This document shows, one piece after another, positions 36,052-47,890 of a DNA stretch of 64,000 nucleotides. Source of the stretch: Craterostigma plantagineum (Eukaryota > Streptophyta > Magnoliopsida > Lamiales > Linderniaceae); assembly GCA_027422505.1 (NCBI GenBank), contig JAPQWV010000497.1, positions 248,001 to 312,000 of the forward strand, in the 5' to 3' direction. Under the pieces are notes generated by a model, which did no database searches, was not told the DNA's origin, and saw only the letters and a list, made by a program, of their open reading frames with translations. The position numbers were made by a program, and so were the translations under genes. Numbering within the stretch: the first letter of the stretch is position 1; the number at the start of each line of letters is the position of its first letter.

Positions 36052-36234
36052 CTCCCCCTTGAATGTCCTTAAAACAAAATACTTTAATAAATGATATTAT
36101 CTGCCTCGTTAAAAACCTTACTAGGAAAACCCAGTGGGAAAAAACCTAGTGAAGGGAAAAAGAGTGCAGCGTATATTGTCTCCCCTGATGTAAACATCAC
36201 TTGATCTCTTCGAGTCCTCGAAGTCCGATCAAAT

Positions 36235-38648
36235 CTACAAGTCTCTTGAATGATATTGGAGGTAGCGCTTTAATGAATAGATCTGCGAGGTTGTCACTAG
36301 ACCGAACTTGACGTTAATTTCGTCGGCCTTCTGTAGGTCGTGCGTATAGAAGAATTTAGGCGATATATGTTTGGTTCTATAAGCTTTGATGTAACCTTCC
36401 TTTAACTGAGCAATACATGCGGCATTGTCTTCATTTAAGATCGTCGGAGGTAACTTTTCCGATAATAATCCACAAGTTTGTCGTATATGCTGGATTATCG
36501 ATCGCAAGCAAACACATTCTCTGCTTGCTTCGTGAATCGCTAAAATTTCTGCATGATTAGATGAAGTGGCGGTTAAACTTTGTTTTGACCGCCAAGAAAT
36601 AGCAGTCCTCCATATGTAAACAAATAACCCGTTTGCGATCGAGCATTATGTGGGTCGGATAGAAAACTAGCATCTGCATATCCGATTAGATCTGACCTGG
36701 ACTCATTTGAATAAAATAATCCCAAATCAATTGTTCCTTTTAGGTATCGAAAAATTCGTTTAACACCGTTCCAATGTATACGAGTTGGTGACGAACTATA
36801 TCTCGCCAATAAATTTACAGCGAACACTATATCAGGTCGCTTTTGACTCGTAAGATACATTAGTGCTCCTATGGCACTAAGATATGGTACTTCAGGACCA
36901 AGTAATTCTTCATCATTTTCTCGAGGTCTGAACGGATCTTTATTCACATCTAGAGATCGAACAATCATCGGAGTATCCAACGGATGAGCTTTATCCATAT
37001 AAAATCTTTTCAATATCTTTTTCGTATATGTTTCTTGACATACAAATAATCCATTCTTCAAATATTCAATCTGCAGGCCGAGACAAAATTTAGTCTTTCT
37101 GAGATCTTTCATTTCGACCTCCTTTTTCAAACAATTAACGGCATTTGATAACTCTTCAGGAGTTCCAATTATATTGATATCATCGACATATACTGCTATG
37201 ATGACAAAATCATTTCCACATCTCATAAATATACAAGGGCAAATTTGATCATTTTTGTATCCCTCTTTTAATAAATATTCACTTAGGCGATTATACCACA
37301 TACGCCCAGATTGCTTTAATCCATAAAGCGATTTGTTTAGTTTAATTGAGTATTCATCACGGGGCCTGAATTTTTAGGCAATTGAAATCCCTCAGGAAGC
37401 TTCGTATAAATGTCACTGTCAAGTGAGCCATATAAATAGGCAGTGACAACATCCATTAGACGCATATCAAGTTTTTCAGGTATTTCCAGACTTTATATAT
37501 CGAAAAGTTGTTGCATCCATCACCGGAGAATATGCCTCATCATAATCAATACCAGGTCTTTGCGAAAAATCTTGTGCAACAAGCTGGGCTTTGTATCTCA
37601 TAATTCAGCATTGATTGCGTCTTTCCATTTTGACCAATCATTTCTTTGGCTGCATTCCGTTACAGACCTTGGTTCATGATCCACATTCTCATTAATCTCA
37701 TTCATGTCTTGTAGCGTTACGTTAAATGAGAATTTATCATCAACGTTGACTTTATCTCGGTTCCATCTTATTCCGTTCTGGGCATAATTGATCGAGATCT
37801 CTTCATTATCATTATTTTTAATTTGTTCAGGTACCTGACTTCATTCTTATCATCATCTATGCCCGTCGACTCTTCTCTAGTCGATAAATCCTCGATTGGA
37901 CCATTCTTATTATTTGCTCCTTTTCTTTTCCGAGGATTTTTATCTTTGGAACCAGAGGGCCTACCACGCTTCAATTGTGGTTTAAGCTCAATCGTATTAT
38001 CTGTTTGTTCTGCAGGAACATCAATTTAGCAGGAGCATTAACAGCTGGAATATGTGACTTTGTCACTCTTTTTGGGTCAGCAAACTGTCTGGCAATTGGT
38101 TCGCTAAACTTTGTAAATGAATTATCTTTTGAACTTCTAGTTCACATTCTTTTGTTCGAGGATCATAATGATTTACCGATAATTCATTCCAACTAATATT
38201 TCTTTCCAACTGTTTCTTTTCTCCCCCTAATGTCGGAAAATTTGTTTCGTCGAAGTGACAGTCGGCAAATCTGGTCGTGAATCGATCTCCACTTAAGGGT
38301 TCTAAATATTTTATAATTGATGGAGATTCAAATCTGACATATATTCCCAACCTCCTTTGAGGTCCCATCTTTGTGCGTTGTGGTGGTGCAATTGGAACAT
38401 ATAATGCACATCCGAAAATCTAGATGAGAAATATCTGGTTCCTGACCATAAACCATTTGTAACGGGGAGATATCATGATAACTTGTTGGCCTGATGCGGA
38501 TTAGTGCTGCCGCATGCAATATAACATGTCCCCAACAAGACGATGGGAGTTTCGACTTCATCAATAATGGCCTTGTAATTAATTGCAGTCGTTTAATCAA
38601 TGATTCTGCAAGACCGTTTTGTGTATGAACATGTGGCACAGGATGCTC
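36235..38648 (-). pseudogene. copia pol, 3' part: integrase C-half, reverse transcriptase, RNase H
   Basis: From the insertion point at 38648 the integrase resumes with EHPVPHVHTQNGLAESL (DDE-core C-terminal part), then a basic/linker segment. The RVT_2-type reverse transcriptase (36573-37301) has the catalytic box AVYVDDINIIG at about 37180 and SAIGALMYLTSQKRPDI. The RNase H (36235-36507) includes ENDAACIAQLKEGYIKAYRTKHI. Several frame breaks separate these pieces (for example between 37301 and 38328), so no full polyprotein can be read. Confidence 0.85.
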
Positions 38649-38653
38649 GACAT

Positions 38654-40049
38654 TGATCGGCACGTGATGTGTGAATGAAAGTGCGACAAGTAATAATTAA
38701 AACGAATACTAAATTACTGTCACCGACGTGCGATAGGCAGTGGACCTATCGTTTGTAGTGTAGTAAAGTGAGTAAACGAGGAATAAATCAAGTACTAGTA
38801 ATGACCTATCGACTCGATATTTAACCTAAATAAAATACGCAAATTGTTTGACGACTTAACCTAACAGATCGCTCCTAAATCAACTAGAAATTCAAAGAAC
38901 ACGCTTAGAACTGATATGAAGTTTCAGATGATAGAGATGTGCTCGAGATTCGAATCCCGCTAGGTGTGGTGGCCTAAGACAATGAAATATCGTGCCTACG
39001 TGATTCTTGACTAAATCACAGTAATTTTTCTACCCACTCGCGAATTTGCTGTCGCCCTAAACGCTCGTGGGGATCTAAAATTCAGTAATTACTAATAGCG
39101 AGGATCGAGTATTTGCTTTCGCCCTATACTCGAATCCTATCTTCTACGAACGGCCTAATCGTTGTTTAGCTGTCGCCCTAAACGATTTTCCATACATTCA
39201 CTTTAACACATAGACATATTAAAGTGAAGAAGCAATTTCATAGAACAATAAATAGTCAGAATACGCAAATCACGATAAACATGTCTTAAGTACGACTAAT
39301 CCTAGCGTTCATCTAATCCCAAACACAAAAGGGATTTAGCTACGCATGATAGACGAGAAAACAACGAAAGAAACAAAGGATAAAGGCGAAGAATTCTTGT
39401 TCTTGATATACGGATGATCTGCGATCGGAGCGTTGAAGATTCTTCGTTCTTCGTTAAATTGGGCGTGATTTCGTTGATGATCCGTCTCTTGCGCTCCGGG
39501 ATGCGAATCTGCGTTCTTTGGTGCTAATTTTCGTCTTTAGAGTGATTAGAGTTAATCTCTGGTAAGTTGTGTCCTTTCTGGATCGAATTTGGGCTTTTTA
39601 TAGCAATTTTCGTAACGGTCACGACCTGGGACATGGTCCGTCACGGCCGTGACCATCACCGACTCCGACGCGCATAAGTTTTGTCACAGGTCACAGCCAA
39701 ATGCATTGTCGGTCACGGCCGTGACCATCATCAGTCGGCTTCTCTGTCGTGCGTCACGACCTGGTGCAAGGGCTGTCACGGTCGTGACCAGGGGCAGTGA
39801 CTTCATCTTCGGCCTCCGGTGGGTGTCACGGTCAACTGCATAGGGTGTCACGGCCCGTGACACCCAGCAGTGTTCTTCAATTTTGCACCGTTTTGCCTCG
39901 TTTTCGCTCGTTTTCGCACGAAACTCGTCCTAAGCTCCTTCAACATAAGAATAAGTGTAAATATGCCGGATAAATGCATAAATTCATTGCTAAAGTTCTA
40001 TTATACCCCAAATAAATACTATGATAAACGCATTAAAATACGTTTATCA
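38654..40049 (-). repeat. 3' LTR of the inserted Athila-like element (1396 bp)
   Basis: In element orientation it begins TGATAAACGTATTTTAATGCG and ends near TGCCGATCA. It contains repeated TCACGGCCGTGAC palindromes (39600-39860). Relative to the 5' LTR it has about 220 bp extra (roughly 39465-39685) but lacks about 17 bp near 38775. Confidence 0.88.
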
Positions 40050-40050
40050 A

Positions 40051-40068
40051 ACCTCCCCACACTTAAGC
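40051..40068 (-). other. Polypurine tract beside the 3' LTR
   Basis: The complement reads GCTTAAGTGTGGGGAGGT and directly adjoins the LTR start, the expected place for plus-strand priming. Confidence 0.8.
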
Positions 40069-41720
40069 ATTTGCTTGTCCTCAAGTAAATTAGAGTTCAA
40101 AGAAGGCATCAAATCGGGATAACGGCACGATTGTTTGCAATTTATCATCAAAGCATAGAAAGCACGAAACGAAATCAAGCAAGCAATCATGGACGCTGCA
40201 CTAATGACCTGCACCTGTCAACCTAAACTTCCTTAGCGCTTGCAAATCGAGACATATACCTCACAAGGGTTCACTCAATTCACTCAAGTGTATAGGGTAG
40301 CATATGATGAGTCGCTCAATTCGTGCACTTAGTCCAGCCCCTGCCAGAAACTTGCAAGCTAATCGTATCTCTATTATTCAAAGTGACAAGTATAAATCTG
40401 GGGGTCTTTTCGGGGGAAACGGGTCGAAAGATCATAAAGCGACACGCATATGAACACTTAAACTTGGAGCTAGGACACGTAATAAAAAATTATCAAAGAA
40501 CACAGCATGATCAAACAGACAGTCACACGTCCCAACATAAGACTCGACGTTCTCGCTTCGAAATCCTACACTTTTCTGCTCGACCCTCTCAACTCAGTTT
40601 CCTTTCATTTTTTGCCCTTTCACCTTAGTTACGCTCTACTTTTGTGCACTGCCCTTATTCCCTAAAAACATCAAGGTTCGGCTTTTGTCGCAAAGAATAC
40701 ATCGTCACAGCGAATGCCGTGTACCTAGGGATACTTATTACTGAGACCTATATCTTGCCAAAGGGTTATGGGCAGGCTTATGCAAGGGACCGGGTCATTT
40801 CAGAAAACGGTCAAGTAAGGGACGAGTCATTTCACGAATAGCAGAGAAGAACATCAAATCAAACACTGGAACAGTAACTTTCAAGTTCGACTTCTGCTTT
40901 ATTCTAATCAACTCAGGCTCATAAAATCTCTAGAGGTTTATTCGGGTCAGTGACTTCTATAACATACGAGGTAAGCAACAAATAGGCTCAGGCTCAACGT
41001 GGCTAACTAATGGGGTTCGTCATGGTTAAGAAAATTTGGCCCTGGACTTGATTCCTATTGTCCTCATCATTTTCACACTAACACACCAAAACAGTTTCAA
41101 CACGCATCAGACAGGCAAGTTCTAGAGAGATATAGACTAGCCACGTCACACAACCAAGAAAAATGAGCGTAAGCTCGTCAGGCTCAAACTCTCACACGAA
41201 ACAGGGTTATGTGTACGGATCTCTCAAAACAGTGCTATATCTATTCAGGCAGATAAGATTCAATCAGTCATGCATGTCGTAATTACTCACAGAATTTCAT
41301 AGAATGCAGATCAACTCGAGATAAGCGCAAACAATCATGCCTGATTCAGTAATTCATGCCTTTCCAACAAACTCAACGACTCACGGACACGTCATAAAAA
41401 TTTAAAAATTTTCACGTAAATTCTAAAACTACATTCTCCTCCCCACACTTAAGTCAGACGTTGTCCTCAACGTAAAAATGATAAAAGGGAAAGAAAAAGA
41501 GTTTAAAAGAACGGGACTCCCCTGACGTGGTCGTGTCGTAGTTGTTTATTATGCGCGTGAAGGTCGTGTTGTAATCCATTATGCGTATCCTGGCGCTAGC
41601 TAGAGAGCAATAGACACGAAAAGAGAGTAGTCATAAGATTAACTAGAAACATAGTTATAAGCGCAATGTCATAAATGAAACTCACGCGACTACGCAAGCA
41701 AATGTCATAAAGGAAAAAGA
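40069..41720 (-). other. 3' non-coding region of the inserted Athila-like element
   Basis: About 1.6 kb without a credible ORF between the third ORF and the terminal polypurine tract. An internal second tract lies at 41437-41453 (complement CTTAAGTGTGGGGAGGA), preceded by CGTTGAGGACAACG. The rest of the region corresponds loosely to 26010-27165 of the pol-less element. Confidence 0.6.
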
Positions 41721-41728
41721 AGAAATCC

Positions 41729-43074
41729 CTAAGGAGGTGGCGGCGGTGGCTGTGGTGATGGTGGCCTCGGGCGCAGGAAAGCCATCGATTGCTGGGAATA
41801 CTTGAGCGCCGTGTCCATGGCTTGAAGGGCCTGGTTATAACGCTCTAGCTCTGCGTCGTAACGGCGGTGGGCTTCCTCGTTCTGGCGCTCGTACTCTTCC
41901 TGTCGGCGCCGAGTTTCTTCGTTGTATCGCCGGAGCTCGTCGTCCCTCTGTAGCGAGTCGGCGTTCATGCGCATCATGTCCTGGCGCAGTGCTTCAAGGT
42001 CCGCCGTTGAAGCGTACGGGGCGACGCCGGATGATTCGCCCTGATGGTAGCCAGAGAAAAAGGAGGGCCCTACAGTCGTCGTGTCCGTCTCCACTAGGTG
42101 GGGGCCCTCGAGGTAGAGCTGGTCGTCGGTGACGGCTCCTTGGCCGGTCTGGCCGCGATACATCTCGTGCCAGATATACACCTTGTTGGCGCGAGTCCAG
42201 GTGGGCGCCTTCACGAGCATCTTCATCTTCACCAGCATCTCCTCGTTCACTGGGTGACGCCCGCCTACTACCTCCATCTCGGGTGCATTCGCTGGCCAGT
42301 AGCATAATCCCTTGATCACCTTGGTGATGAGTGGGCCGACGTCGATCTTGCCATGGGGTCGTGCTTCCGCCTGAGCACTGAAGGTGTGGGCCACCGTCAT
42401 CCCTAAATTGATCCGTTCGCCTCGCTGCAGCTGGGTCAGGTAAAACAGATCGCGGAGGGTGACTGCTCCGTGTGAGTCACCCCTCGGTGTAAGCGAGGTC
42501 GTCAGGAGGCGGTGAATATAGCGCAGTCCTGGCTCCTCAGCGCAGACGCCTTCGACGTCTTCGCGCTGTATGCCGGCTCGCCAGGTCGAGCGATTTCAGC
42601 CCAGCACCCCTGTCGTCCGCCCAATTGATCGAAGTAAGTCGTGAAGGACCGGTGTCGGGGCTCTGGGACTCCAAGTGCATGGCACAGAGTGTCGGTCCTC
42701 ACTATCTGCTCTTCGTTGAACGCGCGAAATCGAATTTTATGGTCGCCGTATTCATCGAAGGAGAACGCGGCAAGGAACTCCAAGGTGAGTTCCTTGTATG
42801 CTGGTTCGTCGATGGCCAGGAAGGTGTTCCATCCACTGAGTGATAAGTACTGGGCGACCTGCTGGTCGATGTGGTGCTTCGCCAGCGTCTCGTGGTCGAT
42901 CTGGTCCATGGCTATGAACTCCATTCCCTTCAGCTTGGTGTATCGTGCCGTCTGGGCCTCGTCAGTGAACTGGCCCATGGCTTCTAGCATTATCGACGGG
43001 GGTCCGCGTCGCCTTTGACGAACGGGCGAACGCGAGGCGGGGTCACGTGAGGCTGAGGATCGACTTTTACCCAT
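41729..43074 (-). pseudogene. Athila-type third ORF (ORF1/env-like position), frameshifted
   Basis: The start MGKSRSSASRDP at 43074 follows a spacer after integrase. The first part (to about 42560) reads RYTKLKGMEFIAMDQIDHE, FLAIDEPAYKELTLEFLAAF and VRTDTLCHALGVPEP. After a frameshift near 42560-42600 it continues as YIHRLLTTSL, GDSHGAVTLRDLFYLTQLQ and GLCYWPANAPEME, then a Glu/Arg-rich coiled coil and a Pro tail. This arrangement resembles the Arabidopsis Athila ORF-1 family (PF03078 by memory), which sits in the env position. No signal peptide or membrane segment is visible, so an envelope role is not supported. Confidence 0.6.
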
Positions 43075-43879
43075 AGTACCTGAAAGCGAAAGTGTGAGCT
43101 CAAAGAGATAGCAAATAAACGCAAGCAACTTGACTCGACCAAAATATTTACAGGAGACATGTAGTAATCACGATCACATGCAAAAGTTCAAAGCGGCATT
43201 TTGTCGAACACGTCACGGGCAAGTTGGGATAATCATATCAAATCCAAGATTAATGTTCCAAATCAACAAATTACGCATACCCAACATGTCAATAGCATGT
43301 AATCATCATAAAATAGCATGAAGAACACGAAATTGGCTTAATTTCGAAAAGCCCCAAAATCGAAATTAGGGTTCTTCGTAAACATGTCGCAATTCAACAC
43401 CAATTCACGTAATTAAGCATGATTGAAGAGCTCCTAGCATGCATCCACCAATAATTAGAGCAAGTCAAACACAAAATTGGTCCCAATTTCAAAAAGCCCC
43501 AATTTTGAAAATTAGGGTTCGTCATCAAAATCCGAAAATTCGCAACTAATTTTAACGAATTAAGCATACCCAATAGTAAATATATCATGTAATAAGCAAA
43601 TATAATCATATTAACACCAACTATTGATGAATTTGACGAGATCCCCAATCTTAATTTGAAATAGGGTAAATGGGATTTTCATACCTTGGATTTTTAACGA
43701 GATTAAGAACGGATGTCGAGGTTTAGGTGATGATTCGCCGGATATGGAGGACGACGGCGGCGTTCGTGGTCGAAGGTGGTGATGATAGGGTGGATGATGG
43801 TGATTTATGGGTGGTGGTGTTGGTGGGAGAGAAAGGGAGAAAAGAGGGAGAAAAAGAAGAAAAAAATCGGATTTTCCCC

Positions 43880-44140
43880 TTAAATCCGTGAGGGTCACGG
43901 CCGTGACCTTCAAAGGTCTAGGCCGTGACCTGAGGCAGTGTGAGCCTCTGGAATACGTCACGGCCGTGACGTCTATGTCACGAGCCGTGACAGAATCGGG
44001 CGAATTTTTTTTTTAAGCCCGTAAGCGTCACGGCCGTGACTGCTTAAGTAGTTGGCCGTGACACGAGGCAGTGAGCGCCTCTGAGGTGTGTCACGGCCGT
44101 GAGGGCCTCTGGGGGTTGTCACGGCCGTGACTGCTTAAGC
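43880..44140. repeat. Cluster of TCACGGCCGTGA palindromes
   Basis: About eight copies, perfect or slightly altered, of the GC-rich palindrome TCACGGCCGTGA lie between the integrase and the third ORF, with spacers rich in GAGGCAGTG and GCCTCTG. The same motif fills part of the LTRs. Confidence 0.75.
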
Positions 44141-44261
44141 AGTTGGCGACACCTTTTTTTTTTTAAACTAAGGCCATGCCTAAGACTTGAATGAAAATAC
44201 CTGGGTTGCCTCCCAAGAAGCGCTTACTTTACCGTCTTTAGCCGGACGTCGTTTCGTTCGC

Positions 44262-46132
44262 TCAAGTCTGGAAGTCTAGGTATAGTACTTCCCTCTCGGT
44301 CGCGTCTTCCTCGCCCGCGTGATAGTGCTTCAATCTATGGCCATTCACCTTAAAAGTACCCTGCTCCATACCTGAAATCTCAACAGTACCATAAGGGAAA
44401 ACACGGGTAACAGTGAACGGTCCTGACAAGCGTGATCTAAGCTTGCCAGGAAAAAGCCTAAGTCGAGAGTTAAAAAGAAGGACTTGGTCCCCTTCCTGAA
44501 ACTCTCGCCTTTGCCTAATCTTTTTATCATGATAGGCTTTGGAGCGTTCCTTGTACATGCGGGCGTTATCGTAAGCCGATAAGCGCCACTCGTCTAATTC
44601 GTTGATTTGGAGTTGCCGCTTTCCGCCGGCGTTCCCCAAATCAAGATCCAAGGACTTGATGGCCCAATATGACTTATGCTCTATTTCTACGGGAAGATGG
44701 CATGCTTTTCCATAGACTAATCTATATGGTGTGGTGCCTATGGGAGTCTTATACGCAGTCCTATATGCCCAAAGTGCATCATTCAACTTGTTCGCCCACT
44801 CCCTACAGTTCCCCTCTATAGTTTTCTCTAGAATGCGTTTCAACTCGCGATTCACTACTTCGACTTGACCACTAGCTTGGGGATGGTACGGGGTGGATAG
44901 GCTATGTCTAACACCGTAACGTTCTAAAGTGCGTGCAAACTGGGTGTTACAAAAGTGAGTGCCTCTATCACTAATAATGCATCTAGGTGCCCCAAAACGT
45001 GAAAATAACGCTCGCAAAAATCTAACGACTACCCTAGCGTCGTTTGTGGGTAAGGCTTGCGCCTCGGCCCACTTAGACACATAATCGACGGCAACTAGGA
45101 TGTACTTATTTTGTATGAGCTAGGAAATGGTCCCATAAAATCTATGCCCCATACATCGAATATCTCACATACCAAAATGAAATTCTGAGGCATTTCGTCG
45201 CGTTTGGAGAGATTACCTGCGCACTGACACTGATCACAAGTGTCAACGTACCTTTGGGCGTCCTTGAAGATCGTGGGCCAGTAAAATCCACGCTCCAACA
45301 CCTTCTGGGCGGTTCCGTTTGCTGCGTAGTGTCCTCCGGTTGGTCCATTGTGACAATGTCTAAGGATCTGCGTCGATTCTGGGGCCGCCACGCATCGCCG
45401 TATTACCTGGTCTGCACATCGCCTGAAAAGATACAGGTCTTCCCAAAAGTAGTACCTCAACTCAGAAAAGAATTTCTTCTTTTGCTGACTCGTGTACTCC
45501 TTTGGTAGGACCCTTGCAACAAGATAGTTAGCATAATCTGCAAACCAAGGGGTGTCGTCACTTACCACATGTATCGCGTAGAGGTGCTCGTCAGGGAACC
45601 GATCGTGTATCGCCCTTTCGTCCTTCTGATATATCTCGGACTCCTCTAGTCGAGAGAGGTGATCCGCCGCCAAGTTCTCTGCACCTTTCTTATCGCGAAT
45701 CTCGATGTCGAACTCTTGCAGTAGTAGGATCCACCTAATTAGCCGTGGCTTGGCATCGGACTTTGCTAACAAGTACATAAGAGCAGAGTGGTCAGTAAAA
45801 ACAATAACTTTAGATAGGATTAGATATGACCTGAACTTGTCGAAAGCGAAAACGACGGACAACAGCTCCTTTTCGGTGGTCGTGTAATTGGCCTGGGCTG
45901 CGTCTAGCTTCTTACTCGCGTAGTAGATCGGTCTGAAGTGGTTGTCTTTACGCTGCCCTAGCACGGCCCCAACTGCATAGTCACTAGCATCACACATTAG
46001 TTCAAAGGGCAGCCCCCAATCAGGGGCTACCATAATAGGTGTTGTGACTAATCGCTCCTTAAGCAAATTAAAAGCATGCAGACACTCGTCATTGAAATCG
46101 AACGGGGCATCTTTTTCTAGTAACCTAGACAT
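44262..46132 (-). pseudogene. Athila-like RNase H and integrase
   Basis: RNase H begins near 46060 with [18 protein letters not shown], then [21 protein letters not shown] and [11 protein letters not shown]. The integrase zinc-binding region has [17 protein letters not shown] and CDQCQ (about 45340-45200). The DDE core has [19 protein letters not shown] and VVNRELKRI. The tail ends in [12 protein letters not shown] and YLDFQT. A frameshift at about 45110, in the [13 protein letters not shown] region, splits it into 345- and 272-codon ORFs. No chromodomain is present, as expected for the Athila/Tat branch. Confidence 0.88.
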
Positions 46133-46281
46133 GGGTCTTCGATCTTAGAGAAGTCCTTAATAAACCTGCGATAAAATCCCGCATGTCCTAGGAAGCTTAT
46201 AATCGACTTCACGTTCGAGGGAACATGCAATTTCTCTATAGTTTCTAACTTCGCCCGGTCAACTTCGATCCCTTTAGAGGA

Positions 46282-46443
46282 GATGGTCAACTTACGATCC
46301 CTGATCGAGAGGAGGAGACTCTCTGTTTATTTGATCTACGCACACCTAACTATGTGTTAGGGTTTTCTATTTATACCCTCTCGAACCATGAAGTGGCATT
46401 TTTAACCCAAAGATAATAAGTGAACACTAAGGAGATCGTTGAC
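46282..46443. other. About 162-bp foreign insertion within the reverse transcriptase
   Basis: The coding sequence leaves frame at 46443 (after KCHFMVREGI) and is recovered at about 46281 (complement CTCCTCTAAAGGGATCGAAG). The intervening DNA includes a second copy of a 32-bp coding piece (46372-46403 repeats 46444-46475) and, in element orientation, TATAAATAGAAAACCCTAAC. Confidence 0.65.
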
Positions 46444-47890
46444 TATACCCTCTCGAACCATGAAGTGGCATTTTTCCCAATTAAGTGCCAAGTTCGTTTC
46501 CTCGCATCGTGCGAGTACGAGCTTTAGATTTGACAAACATGCATCAAACGACGATCCGAAAACAGAAAAATCGTCCATAAATACCTCCATTACCCCACCT
46601 ACCAATTCGTCGAATATGGCCATCATGCATCGCTGGAAGGTGGCTGGGGCATTGCATAAGCCAAATGGCATCCTTCGGTACGCGAACGTTCCGAACGGGC
46701 AAGTGAACGTCGTCTTTTCTTGGTCCTCGGGTGCTATGGGGATCTGTAAATAACCTGACAAGCCATCAAGGAAACAGTAAAATGAGTGACCCGCTAACTT
46801 TTCTAGCATTTGATCAATAAATGGTAAAGGGAAATGATTCTTTCGCGTGGCATTGTTCAACTTCCTGTAGTTGATGCAGACGCGCCATCCGGTCACGGTT
46901 CTCATCGAGATTAGTTCGTTCTTGTCGTTGGTGATGACCGTCATGCCTCCTTTCTTTGGAACTACTTGGACCGGGCTGACCCATGCGCTGTCTGAAATGG
47001 GATAGATCATCCCTGCGTCTAGCAATTTGATTACCTCCTTCTTTACCACGTCCTTCATGTTGGGGTTGAGCCGCCTTTGGCGTTGAGCGACCGGCTTGAA
47101 ATCGTCCTCCATGAGGATCTTGTGCGTGCAATAGCTCGGGTTGATACCCCTTATGTCGGATATCTTCCACGCCAACGCCTTCTTGTGCGCCTTCAACACA
47201 TCTAAGAGCTGGCCCTTCTGTTCGTCGTCGAGGTTCGACGAGATGATGACCGTCAGCCCTCCATTGTTGCTCAGAAACGCGTACTCGAGGTGGTCGGGCA
47301 GTGGCTTCAATTCCAGGACCGGTGGCTCCTTGACCGAGCTCTTTTCCTTGTCCTCTTCGTTGCTCTCGTCGATAGCTATGATCGGGTCGTCGACCTCTTC
47401 CCCACACTCATCGATCGCCATAAGTGTATGCATGTCGTGAGCGTCGACCTGTGACAGACCTTGCACGGAAAAAAGAAAGTCGTGGTCAAATACGTCCAAA
47501 AAGTAACATTTATCTTCTTGCTCGCCGCTTTTTTTCATCGAGTCGGCCATATTAAAAGTAACTTTCTCGCCGTCTACTGTCAGGGTCAAAGTCCCATTCC
47601 TAACGTCTATCATGGTCTCCCCCGTCGCTAGGAACGGTCTACCTAAAATCAGGGGAACATTCTCGTCTTCCTCCATATCTAAAATAATGAAATCTGCGGG
47701 AATCACAAACTTATCAACTTTAACTAAGACATCCTCGATAACACCTCGAGGGTATTTCAACGACCTATCAGCTAGTTGGAGACTCATCCTAGTGGGTCAT
47801 GGCTCACCTAGCCCTAAACGCTTAAACATAGACGGCATAAGATTAATGCTAGCGCCTAGGTCTGCTAATGCACGCTCAATTACTAAATCT
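46402..47890 (-). pseudogene. Athila-like protease and reverse transcriptase
   Basis: The aspartic protease motif ADLGASINLMP lies between two in-frame TGA codons (about 47888 and 47803). The open frame 46402-47787 then carries LILGRPFLATGETMIDV, the linker PPVLELKPLPDHLEYAFL, the RT fingers (YPISDSAWVSPVQVVPKKGG, VCINYRKLNNATRKNHFPLP) and the catalytic box EVFMDDFSVFG at about 46550. The sister element has GGA and AAA at the two TGA positions, so both are mutations rather than a conserved readthrough signal. Confidence 0.88.

Noticed and set aside
41729..43074. A true envelope gene in the Athila-like element
   Set aside because: No signal peptide, membrane segment or glycoprotein features; the content fits the Athila ORF-1 type protein.
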